64,000 nt of DNA, from assembly GCF_030445035.2 (NCBI RefSeq), contig NC_080675.1:62636544-62700543 (forward strand). The letters are read 5' to 3'. Origin of the DNA: Dasypus novemcinctus (lineage: Eukaryota; Chordata; Mammalia; Cingulata; Dasypodidae). Below the pieces are notes generated by a model that worked only from the letters and a program-made list of their open reading frames with translations, was not told the DNA's origin and did not search any database. The position numbers and the translations under genes were made by a program. This document shows, piece by piece, positions 1-10,829 of the stretch (position 1 is the stretch's first letter; each line of letters starts with the position of its first letter).

Positions 1-1055
1 TGCAGGATCCCATTATTCTTTCTTAACATGTTTTAGCATGGGTTCATATTCTGGAGCTGACCTTGTAACTTTTTATCTTGTATAATCTGGGTTTCCAAAT
101 GAGATCATTATAGATATGATTATGGTGTTAGATGTTGCAGCAATGAAAGAATGTCTTTATTTAATAAAATTGTGAGAGCGTAAGTACCAGTAGCCTCACG
201 CACATTGTACAACCCAATAATAATTATACTGATCATGTAAACAGCTCCCCTGTGTAGACCAGCCGAGCCTTCATTGCCAAACATCAACCATTAACAGCAG
301 GAGCTAGAAAAATCAATAAGCCTCTACCCAGGGTACAAAATATATGTGGGTTACTAAAACCTCTAACACTTGCCTATAAAGAGTAATATCTCATGATACT
401 AATGTGAAAGGAGCTTTTTTAAAATTTCTTAAATAATAAAAAAGCACATATCCAGTTGACAGAGTGATAAACATTCACGGCAACACAGACAGATCAATAA
501 AAGCACAAAATTAGAAATGAGCCTGTTTCTTGGCAATCTAGTAGTTGAATTTCATGGACTGAGCCTGATATACTTTGCATTCTCTTTCCATATACCCACA
601 AATCCCATTTCATGATGTACACTTATGCATCTGTTCTTCCTCTGATGGTAATTAACTCCTATTACCATTCATGAAGGTTAAGTGTGGACATCTAGCACAG
701 ATGAGGTATCCAGGCAATCACAGAAGGAAAGGGTTTGTGACAGTGAATTCATGTTCGGAACTGCAGCCAAAAGATAGAGCTGGCCCACTCAAATAGCAAT
801 GATATGCTTGAGAGATCTAAGGGATGTTGACCCAGTATGTGAAGGATACAGAAGCCAAACTTTACTATTGTACAATTTTGTCTTATACCAGTCCTGCCAA
901 ATATCATAGCTTTTGAAATTCTGAACAGTCCATTGCCCAGGGTGGTTTAGGTTTTGATGTTCAGTCCGAACTGATGGGGAAAAGGCATCTTTCCTATGAC
1001 CGACTGAAACTGAACCATCCTTCTCCTTAGGCCCTTTATTTTGGGGTGTTGCTTT
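1..1055. other. AT-rich stretch with no recognised feature
   Basis: I see no gene, no tRNA-like boxes and no clear repeat boundary in this kilobase. It is AT-rich with stop codons in every frame. It may contain old diverged repeats that only a library search would reveal. Confidence 0.5.
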
Positions 1056-1461
1056 TCTTTTTTTAAAGATTTATTTTTTATTTATCTCTCCCCTTCCCTC
1101 CATCCCCCAGTTGTCTGCTCACTGTGTCCATTTGCTGTGTGTTCTGTGTCCGTTTGTATTCTTGTCAGTGGCACTGGGAATATGCGTCTCATTTTTGTTG
1201 CGTCATTTTGCTGCGTCCGCTCCCGTGTGTGCAGCGCCACTCCTGGGCAGGCTGAGCTTTTCTCGTGTGGGGCGGCCCTCCTTTTGGGGCGATCCTCGTG
1301 CATGGGGCTCCCCTACGCAGGGGACACCCCTGCATGGCATGGCACTCCTTGCGTGCATCAGCACTGCATGTGGGCCAGCTTCACATGGGTCAGGAGGCCT
1401 TGGGTTTGAACCCTGGACCTCCCATGTGGTAGGCAGACGCTCTATCAGGTGAGCCAAATCC
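1056..1461 (-). repeat. Armadillo tRNA-derived SINE (DAS-like), full length, antisense
   Basis: Read on the minus strand, it starts with a tRNA-like head (A box TGGCTCACCTGATAGAG, B box GGTTCAAACCC), continues into a GC-rich body with the recurrent CAAGGAGTGC-like block, and ends in an AAATAAATCTTT/poly-A tail. On the plus strand the tail appears first, as TTTTTTAAAGATTTATT. The head belongs to the 'ctcaactgatagag' subtype. The open frames across it are shadows of the SINE. Confidence 0.9.
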
Positions 1462-1689
1462 TGGGATGTTGCTTTTCAATGCTTATATTCCTCTATTTTC
1501 TGGTTTTAATCATTCCATGTCAGGGCAGAAGACATTAACAGTCCTTGGAAAGAATACTACTGTTATGTATTTGAATTGTTATTTTTTAGATACTGCTTTG
1601 GAAAGATGTCTTCAGATTTGAAAATTTTATAGTACCAGGATTTTACTTTTGTTCAGTTTTTATAGAGCAGTTTCATATACATTTTCTCC

Positions 1690-1866
1690 ATGGATCTTCA
1701 CAACTGTCTTGCCAGACAAGCAGATCAAGTGTTGTACATGTTTTATAGATCAGAAAACGGAGGTTGGTAGAGATTAGGGACCTACTCAAAGACACAACTA
1801 ATAAGTTGTGCAGTCATAATTTGATTGCTGGACTCCAAAGCCAAGGCTTTATCCACTTTGCCAAGT
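1690..1866 (+). repeat. MIR-like ancient SINE relic
   Basis: The order 'tagatcagaaaacggagg', then a cleared-antigen-like 'ctactcaaagacacaacta', then 'ctggactccaaagcc' follows the core of mammalian MIR elements. It is diverged, as expected for a pan-mammalian relic. Confidence 0.6.
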
Positions 1867-2129
1867 TTTTCTTGCTATTTACCGCACTTTTTTTTGTTTT
1901 TCATTTTTTTGTAATCTCCTTAAAGACAATTTCCTTTAAAGTTTCTTTCATGGTCATGCGTCTTCATTATCTGATCCCTTATCATTCTAGCTTTTTTATT
2001 ACCAAGGGAGCAAATCGTGATGACAATGAGTATTTTCCATTGGGTCTTTCAATAACAGTATTCTAAATACACTTACCCTTGTTAATGACTTTGGTTCCTG
2101 ATAACCCTGCTACTAAGTTAAAACCTATT

Positions 2130-2240
2130 AAATGAAAAAAAAAGTCCACTACTTTTTTATAAAGGATGTACCTGGAATTGAACCTGGGACCTTGTACATG
2201 AGAAGCAGACATTCAACCACTTGAGCTACATCCGCTCCCC
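2130..2240 (-). repeat. Short tRNA-head SINE, antisense
   Basis: On the minus strand a tRNA-like head (GGAGCGGATGTAGCTCAAG, then GGTTCAATTCC) is followed almost directly by an A-rich tail. It lacks the long GC-rich body of the full DAS-like SINEs, so it is a short subtype or a 3'-deleted copy. Confidence 0.75.
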
Positions 2241-2497
2241 AAAATCCATTAATTTTAACGAGAAAAATTATGATGTGTTCCATCCCACCACAGCATACTC
2301 AAGTAATTTTCACAAATCAAAAAATACACTAATTGAATAGTGAAAAAACTTGTAAAAATAATAAAAATAATTTGAAAGTAAGTGAAAGCATATTGTACAT
2401 ACTATATAACCCAATTAAAGTTTATCATACTTGCCAAAGGTAGAGTGTTGGTTGGTGGAGGAGAGGACTGAGGGGTCATGTTGTGAAAGTGCATTCT

Positions 2498-2652
2498 TCT
2501 TTATCCACTGGGCCAAGTCCGCTTCCCTTTTTTCTTTTTTTTTTAAGATTTATTTTATTTATTTCTCTCCCCTTCCCCCCCCCCCCCAGGTTGTCTGTTC
2601 TCTGTGTCTATTTGCTGCGTGTTCTTCTTTGTCTGCTTCTGTTGTTGTTGGA
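2498..2652 (-). repeat. Truncated DAS-like SINE pieces, antisense
   Basis: A head fragment (plus strand 'actgggccaagtccgcttcc', 2507-2526) directly abuts a SINE tail (poly-T, 'aagatttattttatttattt', then a C-rich run and the body start to about 2652). The body in between is missing, so this is either one internally deleted SINE or two abutting fragments. Confidence 0.7.
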
Positions 2653-2739
2653 TTCTTCTTTATACACACTTTTATTCACCAACTTTTCAGCTTTTCTAGG
2701 GATTATTGTTATTTTGCATTCCAATTGGACGTAAAAAAA

Positions 2740-2999
2740 GTTACAGCATAGGAAAACATTTTAAGGACACAATAAAGGCTAAATACATGGAAATAGCATT
2801 CCTATACACAGGTCTCAGATGTTTCCTCTTCATCCCACTTACTTGATGTTTGTACTCAAAGCAAAATTATGCTTTGGATTCATCCAAACTTGGAGCACAA
2901 TTTACATTTGTTTCATATGACAGCCTTGGTTTGCCCTAAAACATACTATAAGAACCAGTATTTCAACAATACAGGTTCAGCAAAAGTCATTATACTGTT
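2740..2999. other. No recognised feature
   Basis: Unique-looking AT-rich sequence between a SINE fragment and an LTR-like block. No motif could be supported. Confidence 0.4.
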
Positions 3000-3560
3000 A
3001 TGTCAGGGGCCCCCAAGACCACCTTAAAAATTGTATGCTTAGTTACAATTTATAACAGTGAAAGGCTGTGGAGCAAGTTGCTATACAGTATGTCATGGGA
3101 ACACAGGCCCAGGCACAATAAAATCTTTCAGCAAATGACCATTTTATTATTTACACAGCACAAAGGGTATGAAAGAGGAGGGAAAGAGATTCCATTGTGT
3201 CTGGTTCTCTGGGGATGCCAACCATTTGAGTCAGATTTGGCAGCCGCATATGCCCCACTTTGTGTCAGAAATGAGGGACACTTGTACTGTCCTAGTGGTT
3301 GGGTTTTTATACACCTCAGAGAGAGGGAGCCCAGTCAATGAGCAAAAAACATTACTCAAGGAATCCCTGTGCCCTGGCAAGTCGGTGGGGCTGGCTAAGA
3401 TTTAGCTTGTTCCCCAGTCTGCCTGCTGTCTCTTGAGAAATAGAAACATTCCTAATACCTGCATGCAAATGAGCACAAGGGAAAAGGAGTGGGGTAGGCG
3501 AGGGCTGGGAGAAGGCTGCTAAATGCTTCCATGACTTCCCCAGCAAAGGATACAGATTAA
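3000..3560 (-). repeat. LTR-like block, probably old class I type
   Basis: The stretch opens on the plus strand with 'tgtcaggggcccccaagacc' and carries 'aacagtgaaagg' and 'aacacaggcccaggca', a pattern typical of the antisense end of certain mammalian ERV1-type LTRs. I could not define the far boundary or a target duplication. The two overlapping reading frames here have no recognisable domain. Confidence 0.4.
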
Positions 3561-3667
3561 AATCAGCAAAGGGAAAAGCTACACATGGTGGAATACAGGA
3601 GGAACCAGGTATAAGCTTCCAGGTGTCCCCTCTTGGTGAAGCATGGATAGTACTTAATTCTCCCAGC

Positions 3668-4110
3668 AGGGAAGCGGACTTGGCCCAGTGGTTAGGGCAT
3701 CCGTCTACCACATGGGAGGTCCGCGGTTCAAACCCCGGGCCTCCTTGACCCGTGTGGAGCTGGCCCATGTGCAGTGCTGATGTGTGCAAAGAGTGCCCTG
3801 CCACGCAGGGGTGTCCTTGGGTAGGGGAGCCCCACGCGCAAGGAGTGTGCCCTGTAAAGAGAGCTGCCCAGTGTGAAAGAAAGGGCAGCCTGCCCAGGAA
3901 TGGTGCCGCACACACGGAGAGCTGACACAACAAGATGACGCAACAACAACAACAAAAGAAACACAGATTCCCGTGCCGCTGACAACAACAGAAGCGGATA
4001 AAGAAGAACATGCAGCGAATAGACACAGAGTGCAAACAACAGGGGTGGGGGGAAGGGAGACAAATAAATAAATCTTTAAAAAAAAAAAAGATGTTTCCCT
4101 AATAAAAAAA
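3668..4110 (+). repeat. Full-length DAS-like SINE with target duplication
   Basis: The head reads GGAAGCGGACTTGGCCCAG with A box TGGCCCAGTGGTTAGG and B box GGTTCAAACCC. The body and the 'aaataaataaatctttaaaa' tail follow. The duplicated target 'tctcccagca' precedes the head (about 3658-3667) and follows the A-rich tail (about 4111-4120), supporting L1-type retroposition. This is the 'gcccagtggttagg' subtype. Confidence 0.92.
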
Positions 4111-4224
4111 AAACTCTCCCAGCAATTATGTGTGATAATATATGCAGAATGTTGCCAACTAGGCAAGCACACCTAAGCCTTCGGGTCCACAGTTGTTTTT
4201 TTTTGAGCCTAGAAACCTATAAAT

Positions 4225-4345
4225 CTTTTATTTTTATCTTTTTCATTCTTTTTCTTTATTTTCTTTTAAACGTTTCATTCAAAAAAATATGAGGTCCCCA
4301 TATAACCCCCACCCCTTGCTCGCCACCCCTCCCACAGTGTCCACA
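4225..4345 (-). repeat. L1 3'-tail fragment, antisense
   Basis: Read on the minus strand it gives a G-rich run (GGAGGGGTGGCG...GGGGTGGGGG), then ATATGGGGACCTCATATTT and an A-rich end. The same tail ends the repeats at 27479-27567 and 41380-41470. It is probably the last ~100 bp of armadillo L1 elements, a 5'-truncated insertion. Confidence 0.6.
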
Positions 4346-4373
4346 GTTTTTTACTGAGCTTCAGTCACATAGG

Positions 4374-4724
4374 TGCCATGGGAATGAAAGACTCACGCAC
4401 TAAAACTTATGTGCAGGGAGGGCTTCGTCTGATTTATTTCTCTTGCTTATATATCATGTATTTTTGGATTCGGCCAAGGGCTGTGGTTAAAGTTAAATTT
4501 CTCAAGGATGTTTTGTCTTGGAGCAAGGAACCTTGTCTCTAGACTCACATCCTATCTAGCAGCAGAAAGGGCAAGAGGAAACTGTTTTCAAACTTCAAGC
4601 GAAAAGAGAGAGCTTGTACAGACATAAGCGAGGACAGAGCTATTTTTACTCTGAAGCAAGAAAGATGAGCTTTAATAAATCATTTAACCATGCCCTTGCC
4701 GAGGTGGTGGGACTAATCCCCACA
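4374..4724 (-). mobile_element. Solo LTR, probably class II (betaretrovirus-like) ERV
   Basis: The 351-bp block runs from TG (4374) to CA (4724) on the plus strand. It is flanked by catagg (4368-4373) and tatagg (4725-4730), a 6-bp target duplication with one mismatch. On the minus strand an ATATATAAG-type TATA box (about 4445-4455) is followed within about 12 bases by AATAAAT (about 4433-4440). The young provirus at 13199-21398 shows the same close TATA/AATAAA spacing and almost the same length (352 bp), but the sequences are not obviously similar. Boundaries come from the TG/CA ends and flanking repeats; the family name is not established. Confidence 0.6.
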
Positions 4725-4901
4725 TATAGGCATATAGGGCCTGTGTGATTGACCTCAGCTCCTCCAGACCCTCTCTCTCAATATAGCTGTGGCCCAAAGT
4801 CTCAGGCATAGAAAAACAGGCATTCACCGTAAGGCACATTGTTAGCATAAACTATCTGGTCAAACTGATAGAGTGGTACAAGGCCTCAGGGATACAAAAA
4901 T

Positions 4902-5000
4902 GCTCTTTTTTTTTTTTAAGGAGGTACCAGTGGATTGAAACCAGGACCTTGTACATAGGAAGCAGGCACTCAATCACTGAGCTACATCTGCTCTCCCAAA
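4902..5000 (-). repeat. Short tRNA-head SINE, antisense
   Basis: The plus strand shows a poly-T run, then 'gattgaaaccaggaccttg' (B-box region) and 'cactgagctacatctgctc' (A-box end of the head). This is the same short subtype as at 2130-2240. Confidence 0.75.
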
Positions 5001-5264
5001 ACACTCTTAACAGTTAGGTTACCCCTCAGTGGTTGGTCAGAGCCAGTTCTCTGGAGGACTAATCTTTCTTGGTAATGTGCTGGGCTTGAGCAGGCTGGGC
5101 CTTCTGAGTTAACCCTTTACTGAACAACTGGGAAAAAAAGTTATTTTCAAGAGCCATTATAGTGGAAAATTATTTATGAACAGTTGATGTATGAGAAATT
5201 CTGTACATTGTGTATAAACTGAAGCCATTGGAACTTAGTGTTCCATACAAAGAATGAAGAATGC
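5001..5264. other. No recognised feature
   Basis: No repeat or gene signal that I can support between the SINE and the MIR relic. Confidence 0.4.
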
Positions 5265-5400
5265 TGGCCTGGGAGTCAGAACATCTGAGCCTCCTGAACA
5301 CAACTGTGTGTGACCTTGACCAAGACTCTTCTTCTGTGAAATGATAGGGTTTTTTGATTATTTACTCTCCAAAGTTCCTTCCAGCCATAAAAGTCTTTTC
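5265..5400 (+). repeat. MIR relic
   Basis: 'ggcctgggagtcagaacatc', 'gtgtgaccttgaccaag' and 'ttctgtgaaatgatagg' appear in MIR order. Diverged, with no coding content. Confidence 0.65.
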
Positions 5401-5857
5401 AGTGAAGACTTGCAGACTTGCTGTACCAAATATTACCTTCTTCTTCTACTGCAGACTCCTTGCCTCTTTTCAAAATTTAGAATAGCAGATCCAGATGATC
5501 AATCAGGATTTTTATAACAGGTAGTTGTTAAACTTGGGCTTTTCTTAGATAAGGAGTTCATGCTGGTACATATGTTGCTTCTTGCTCCTTTTTTCCCTGT
5601 CTTTTTTCATGAGGGACAAATTAACACAACGGCTCCGAAGGTCCCCGTTTCTTGATTCTGTCACTCGCTTTTTATTATCAGTTTCTTAAACTCTATGCCT
5701 TGGAGACTGTGAAAAACACAAGGATTATGTTTACTTCCTGCCTCTCTCATTGCAATGCTAAATGGAAAAATGAGACAATGTGTATAGAGTTTCTTAAGAG
5801 AAACTGGTCCTTAAAGGTACAGCTTCAGCCTTGTTATAATTGCACTAGATACCAGTT

Positions 5858-5945
5858 TTTTATTTTTTTATTTTTAAAGATTTATTTTATTTATTGCTCT
5901 TCCCTTCCTCCCCTTGTCTGCTCTGTGTCCAGTCACTGTGTAGAC
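5858..5945 (-). repeat. SINE tail fragment, antisense
   Basis: The poly-T/'aaagatttattttatttatt' tail and the start of the body ('cttgtctgctctgtgtccag') are present. The rest of the body and the tRNA head are absent, so this copy is truncated at its 5' side. Confidence 0.75.
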
Positions 5946-6281
5946 ACTAGTTTTTGAGGACTTACCTAAACCTATTGCATAATGTGTATTGCTGAGTTTA
6001 AGGAGAAGAATCCTCAGGCCTGTCTAGAGTAACAGGTTATATATTTCCTTTGTCTCTTGGCAACACTGAAGCGAAATCTTTCTAAGGAGGTGGAAGGGAG
6101 AGAGACAGAGGTAGCTATGGAGAGAGGCAGAGATGGAGGAGTCAGGAGGTACAAGCTGAAGTTCATTTATTGAGTGCATGTAAAGTAGGTTAGATCAGCA
6201 TCTAATCCAACTGTAGCAATCTTGAGGCAAGAACATTCTTCAAAATCTTTCATTGCTTGGTACTGGAGGATCAAATTCTCT

Positions 6282-6725
6282 TTTCTTTTTTTTTTTTTTT
6301 TTTAAAGATTTATTATTATTATTTTAAATTTATTTCTCTCCCCTTCCCCCCTCCCTGCCATTGTCTGCTCTCTGTGTCCATTTGCTGTGTGTTCTTCTTT
6401 GTCCACTTGCATTCTTGTCAGCAGCACTGGGAATCTGTGTCTCTTTTTGTTGCGTCATCTTGCTGCGTCAGCTCTCCGTGTGTGCGGTGCCACTCCTGGG
6501 CAGGCTGAGCTTTTTTCACATGGGATGGCTCTCCTTGATGGGTGCACTCCTTGCGCGCGGGGCTCCCCTACATGGTGGACACCCCCGTGTGGCAGCGCAC
6601 TCCTTGCGTGCATCAGCACTGCACATGGACCAGCTCACCACACGGGTCAGGAGGCCCTGGGTTTGAACCCTGGATCTCCTATGTGGTAGGCGGACGCCCT
6701 ATCAGTTGAGCCAAATCTGCTTCCC
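6282..6725 (-). repeat. Full-length DAS-like SINE, antisense
   Basis: A long poly-T run and (TTA)n-containing tail are followed by the complete body and a head ending 'atcagttgagccaaatctgc' on the plus strand. It is the 'tcaactgatagag' subtype. The three overlapping ~100-residue frames across it are artefacts of the GC-rich SINE body. Confidence 0.9.
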
Positions 6726-7261
6726 AAATTCTCCTTCCTTGATCTCTATTTACTTGAAGAACATCTTTCTTTCACCGATTTGCAGATTACCTTTGTTGTA
6801 AATCAATTAACTCTATATTCATGTATCTATTTCTGGACTATTTTATTCCATTGGGCTATTTCCTTATCCTTGCAACAATTAATATCCTTGCATATTATGG
6901 TATGCAGCAATATCATAATATCTTAATTATTGTAGCTTTCTGATATGACTTGAGCACTCTCCACCTTTTTATTTATTTTATTCTTTTTTTTTTTTCTGTC
7001 TTCCTTTTACTGCACCTGTTAAAAAATTCTTCTTCAAGATTGCCTTGGATGTTCTGTGTACGTTGCATTTCCGTTTAAACTTATTCTATCAATAGCCACC
7101 CAAAATCCTGCTGGTTTTGAGATTGTACTGGATTCATAGATCAATTTGTGGGAGAACTGATATCTTAACAAAATTGAGTTTTTAATCCTTAAATGTCTTA
7201 TAGTTTTAAGTATAGAGAATTCTTGCATATCTTCCTTATATTTATTCCTAGTCATCTCATT
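6726..7261. other. AT-rich stretch, possibly L1 tail-derived
   Basis: It contains 'tctatttctggactatttta', 'tgtagctttctgatatgac' and 'ttcctagtcatctcatta', phrases typical of antisense L1 ORF2 sequence. It is too decayed to delimit, and there is no gene. Confidence 0.4.
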
Positions 7262-7795
7262 ACATTTTGAATAAAACCAAACTCCTTACCATGACAACAA
7301 GGCCCTATATGATCTGAATCCTTCTGCCTTCTTAACTGCCTCCTCATCTGGGCTCTTCTCTCCCTTACTCGCTATGCTCTAGCCACATTGGCTGTCTTTC
7401 ATATCCTCAGAAACGCTAAAGCTCTTTTTTCACCCTAGGGTCTTTGCACATGTTATTCTTGCCACCCATGATATTTTCCCCTGATCTTCTTTCTTCTAGT
7501 CATTCTTCTAATAGCTGGCTCCTTCTCAGCTCCCTTAGGGAACTCCCTTGATTGCCTCCTTATTCTCTATTACTGTACTCTGTTGTTTTCTTCAGGGAAT
7601 CATCACAAGTTGTAATTGTATAGTTTGTTGAATTGTTTATTGTCTACTTCTCTTCTAGAGATTATGCTTCATGAAGGTGGGGTCTACAAATATATACCTA
7701 GGGCTTAGCTCAGTGCTTGGTATAGGTCCATATTCCAAGCAGCTAGAACACAGTAGGCACTTAATAAATATTTGTTGACTGAATCCATGAATAAA
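7262..7795 (+). repeat. L2-type LINE relic (3' end)
   Basis: 'actccttaccatgacaacaa', 'ctctagccacattggctg', 'tctttgcacatgttattctt' and finally 'agtaggcacttaataaata' occur in L2 3'-end order. About 530 bp, heavily diverged, no open frame. Confidence 0.75.
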
Positions 7796-7802
7796 AGCTA
7801 AT

Positions 7803-7935
7803 TTGCAGATGAGGAAAGTGAGGCTAAAAGTGGTTAAATGATTTGTTCAAAGGCATAAACGATATGTAGTGAGAAGCTGAGTTTCCATCTCAGATCTCTT
7901 TAAATCCTGTGCCCAAGCACCTAACCACCATGCTG
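7803..7935 (+). repeat. MIR relic
   Basis: 'tttgcagatgaggaaagtga', 'ggctaaaagtggttaaatga' and 'cacctaaccaccatgctg' follow MIR core to tRNA-unrelated end. It lies immediately 3' of the L2 relic. Confidence 0.8.
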
Positions 7936-8982
7936 TTTTTTTCTGCACTTCCACATTTTAAATATATATAGATATATGTGTATCTAAAGGCTTGTGAACT
8001 GCTCTTCAACAACATTTCAGGTTAAATGTCAAGTTGTGCTTATATTGAAATTGAAGATGTCAGGAATTAGAAACACTTGATTGCCTTTGTCTTAATTTTG
8101 ACAATATTCTTATTCTTGAAAGCAAAAGAACATGATAACAAATTAATCAATAGAATGCTGATAGTTACTCTGCTTTAAGCTTAAAAAATACCATTTTATT
8201 AAATCCTATTTCATTTATGTAGGTAAATTATTATGCCATAGGCAGTATTTTTTACTACAATTTGGAAAAAATTAAGGAAATGTATTTTAGAACAAAGTAT
8301 CTCAAAATGCATTTCAATTATATCTTCTTAATTTGAAATGAAATTATAGGTCTTTAAGACTAATTTTTTTTTCAATTAGAAATTAATAAGTTTCCCTAAT
8401 ACCTTCCTTTAGTCTTCTCCAATATGAACTGCCCCTTATGCTTCTCTGGTCATTTTCCACTATCTATATTATTTAATTTTATTATTTGTAAGATTCAAGT
8501 ACTATTTGACTATTTCTTTAGAGCAAAGGAATTTAAACTGAGTTATATATGCCATGGATATAGAGGCAGTAGGGTAGAGGAGTGGCAACTCTTTTTTGCA
8601 CATTTATTGAATTGAGGCTATTAGAATAACAATAGGAATTTAATGGGAAATTTAGCAGAAGGTATGGATTTTAACTTTGCAATACATAGGAGTTTTAACT
8701 AACCAGAGTCCCACACTGACATGAGTAAGACTTGGAGAAGATTTCTTGTCCAAAGTCATGCAACAAGTAATGGTAGGGTATTTGATTGATATTTGGTGAA
8801 CGATGAAAGAAAAAAGCACTTGAAAGGAGTGAACTAAAAGATAGTTTTTATGGTTCAAATAGATGTGGTTTACATGGATTTGGCATTCTTACTTTAAAAT
8901 TACTGTATTTAAAAAACTGGACCTCAAAGGTACACAGAATTGGGTTATTCATAATACTGTGTTCATGATGCATTTCTCTTTA
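7936..8982. other. AT-rich stretch, no gene
   Basis: No domain-bearing frame is present. A weak MIR-like run ('gtcatgcaacaagtaatgg', about 8755-8775) may be real, but I do not call it separately. The rest looks unique. Confidence 0.45.
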
Positions 8983-9065
8983 TTTTTTTAAAGGCAGTAT
9001 GAGGGATGGAACCCAGGACCTTGTGCATTCAAAACAGGAGCTCACCACTCCCCTCAACTCCCCTC
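8983..9065 (-). repeat. Short tRNA-head SINE fragment, antisense
   Basis: Poly-T, then 'gatggaacccaggaccttg', marks the B-box side of a short SINE. The A-box end is degraded into 'cactcccctcaactcccctc'. Confidence 0.6.
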
Positions 9066-9104
9066 ATGGTGCATTCTTATTATTGACTCTCTTTCATTTT
9101 ACCT

Positions 9105-9447
9105 TTTAAAAATTAATTTATCTCTCCCCACCCCCTTGTTGTTTGCATTTGCTGTGTCTGTCTTCTTTTGTCTTTAGGAGACACTGGGAACCGCACCTGC
9201 CTGTCATGCCAGCTCTCTGTCCTGCTTGTCCTCTTTAGGTGGCACCAGGACCTCTGCTCCCTGCTTTGTTGTGTCTCTCATTGTTTTTCTCCTTGTGTCT
9301 CTTGTTGCGTCATCTTGTTGTGCCAGCTTGCTGTGCCTGCCTGTCAGGCTAGCTTGCTGTCTTTTTTAGGAGGCACTGGGAACCGAACCACAGACGTCCC
9401 ATGTGGTAGGCGGGAGCCCAATTTCTCAAGTCACATCTGCTTCCCTC
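9105..9447 (-). repeat. DAS-like SINE, variant with 'ggcactgggaac' module, antisense
   Basis: The plus strand shows the tail ('aatttatctctccccacccc'), two copies of an 'aggaggcactgggaaccg'-type block (about 9177 and 9368), and the head end 'cccatgtggtaggcgggagc'. The second block and head look like a second SINE family with a different body from the GC-rich copies. Confidence 0.7.
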
Positions 9448-9489
9448 TTTCATTTTACTTTTGGATTTTAGTTTGTTAATTTAATTCTG

Positions 9490-9902
9490 TTTTAAAGATT
9501 TTATTTTATTTATTCCCTCCCCCCCACTCACCCATTACCCCCAGTGTCTGCTCTCTGTGTCCATTCACTGTGTGTTCTGTGTCTGCTTGTATTCTCATTA
9601 GGTGGCTCTGGGAACCGATCCTGGGACCTTCTGGAGTGGGAGAGAGGCAATTACTCTTTTGTGCCACCTCAGCTCCCTTTTCTGCTATGTCTTCTTATTA
9701 TCTCTCCTCTGTGTCTCTTGTTGCGTTATCTTGCTGCACCAGCTCTCAGCGTCAGCCGGCAGTCCTGTGAGGAGCAGCCTTCCTCCGTGGACTGGCACTC
9801 CATGTGGGCCAGCTTGCCCTCACCAGGAGGCCCTGGGCATTGAACCCTGGATCTTCTGTATGGTAGACGGGAGCCCAGTTGGTTGAAACACATCTGTTTC
9901 CC
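9490..9902 (-). repeat. DAS-like SINE, full length, antisense
   Basis: The tail 'aaagattttattttattta' is at 9494, a C-rich run follows, and the body ends with 'ggccctgggcattgaaccc' and the head 'gagcccagttggttgaaac'. It sits directly downstream of the previous SINE. Its body is only partly like the standard one. Confidence 0.75.
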
Positions 9903-10829
9903 TGTTAATTTAATTTTAACAATGTAATAAGCACTTACAAACCCATCAGCCCATATAAAAACTACAACTTTGACCAATACTTACATTTACCTATAGTTTT
10001 CTTTTAGTCATCCTCTTGCCTTACCTGAGATAACTACCTTGCTTTATTTTTTATATGGTTTTATCTCATCTATATGTATTCCTATACATACATATTTTTT
10101 ATTTAGTAGATTGTAACTTCATTGAAAAGATGTTAAGTGGTACTATTTTGGAATTTACTTTTTCATCTTTTTATATTGCTATGCTTTCATGTTGTTGAAT
10201 GTTGCCGTATTTATTTGTTTATTTATTGAATGAAAAGCATGATTTATTTTTCTACCAAATCTCCAATTCATGTTCCAGCCAATGGATGAAGGATAAATCA
10301 AGCCCCACATAAAGAATCTTGATAAAAAACAATTTTACCTTTTTACAGGAGAAAAAAAAAGTTTTTTTTCTTTCTTTCTTAAAAGTTCCTAAGCGTCTGA
10401 GAACAGATGAAAAAATTCACATATTGAGTGGGTCTGTATATTTTCTTCTTTTAGGTATTCAAATGTTCCCTCCCTGCTCCCATTACCACCCAGATAAGAC
10501 ACCGAATACGTCTGTGTCTGCACTAACAGTCCTATCGCCATGTCACTCTAGGGTTTGATAATTGAAGACCACGCAGGATGATTTCAATTTATAATGTCCT
10601 AAGGACAGATGAGAACCTCTGCATTAAATTCTCAAACATTCTTTGAGTGCCTACTGTTTACTGGGCACTGGGCAGTGCTTCTGAGTAACATAAATGATGT
10701 TTGTAGAGAGTTCTCTTCCCCAGTGGCAGGAGGATGTTTGCCGGGCACCTGGAGAAGGCATGGAACTCAGCCCTTAGTAACACTGGCTGTGCTCTCTTCT
10801 GACAGGTAGTGCCATGTAAGACCTGAGCA
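9903..10829. other. No gene; possible old L2/MIR-like piece
   Basis: The segment 10640-10690 ('ctttgagtgcctactgttta', 'gggcactgggcagtgcttct') resembles an L2 or MIR 3' end. The remainder is AT-rich and featureless to me. The T/C-rich run near 10365-10380 is low complexity. Confidence 0.4.

Noticed and set aside
3352..4172. Several long minus-strand frames (up to 227 residues)
   Set aside because: They are translations of the antisense of a SINE and its flank. The same Cys/Leu-rich text recurs in every SINE of the window.
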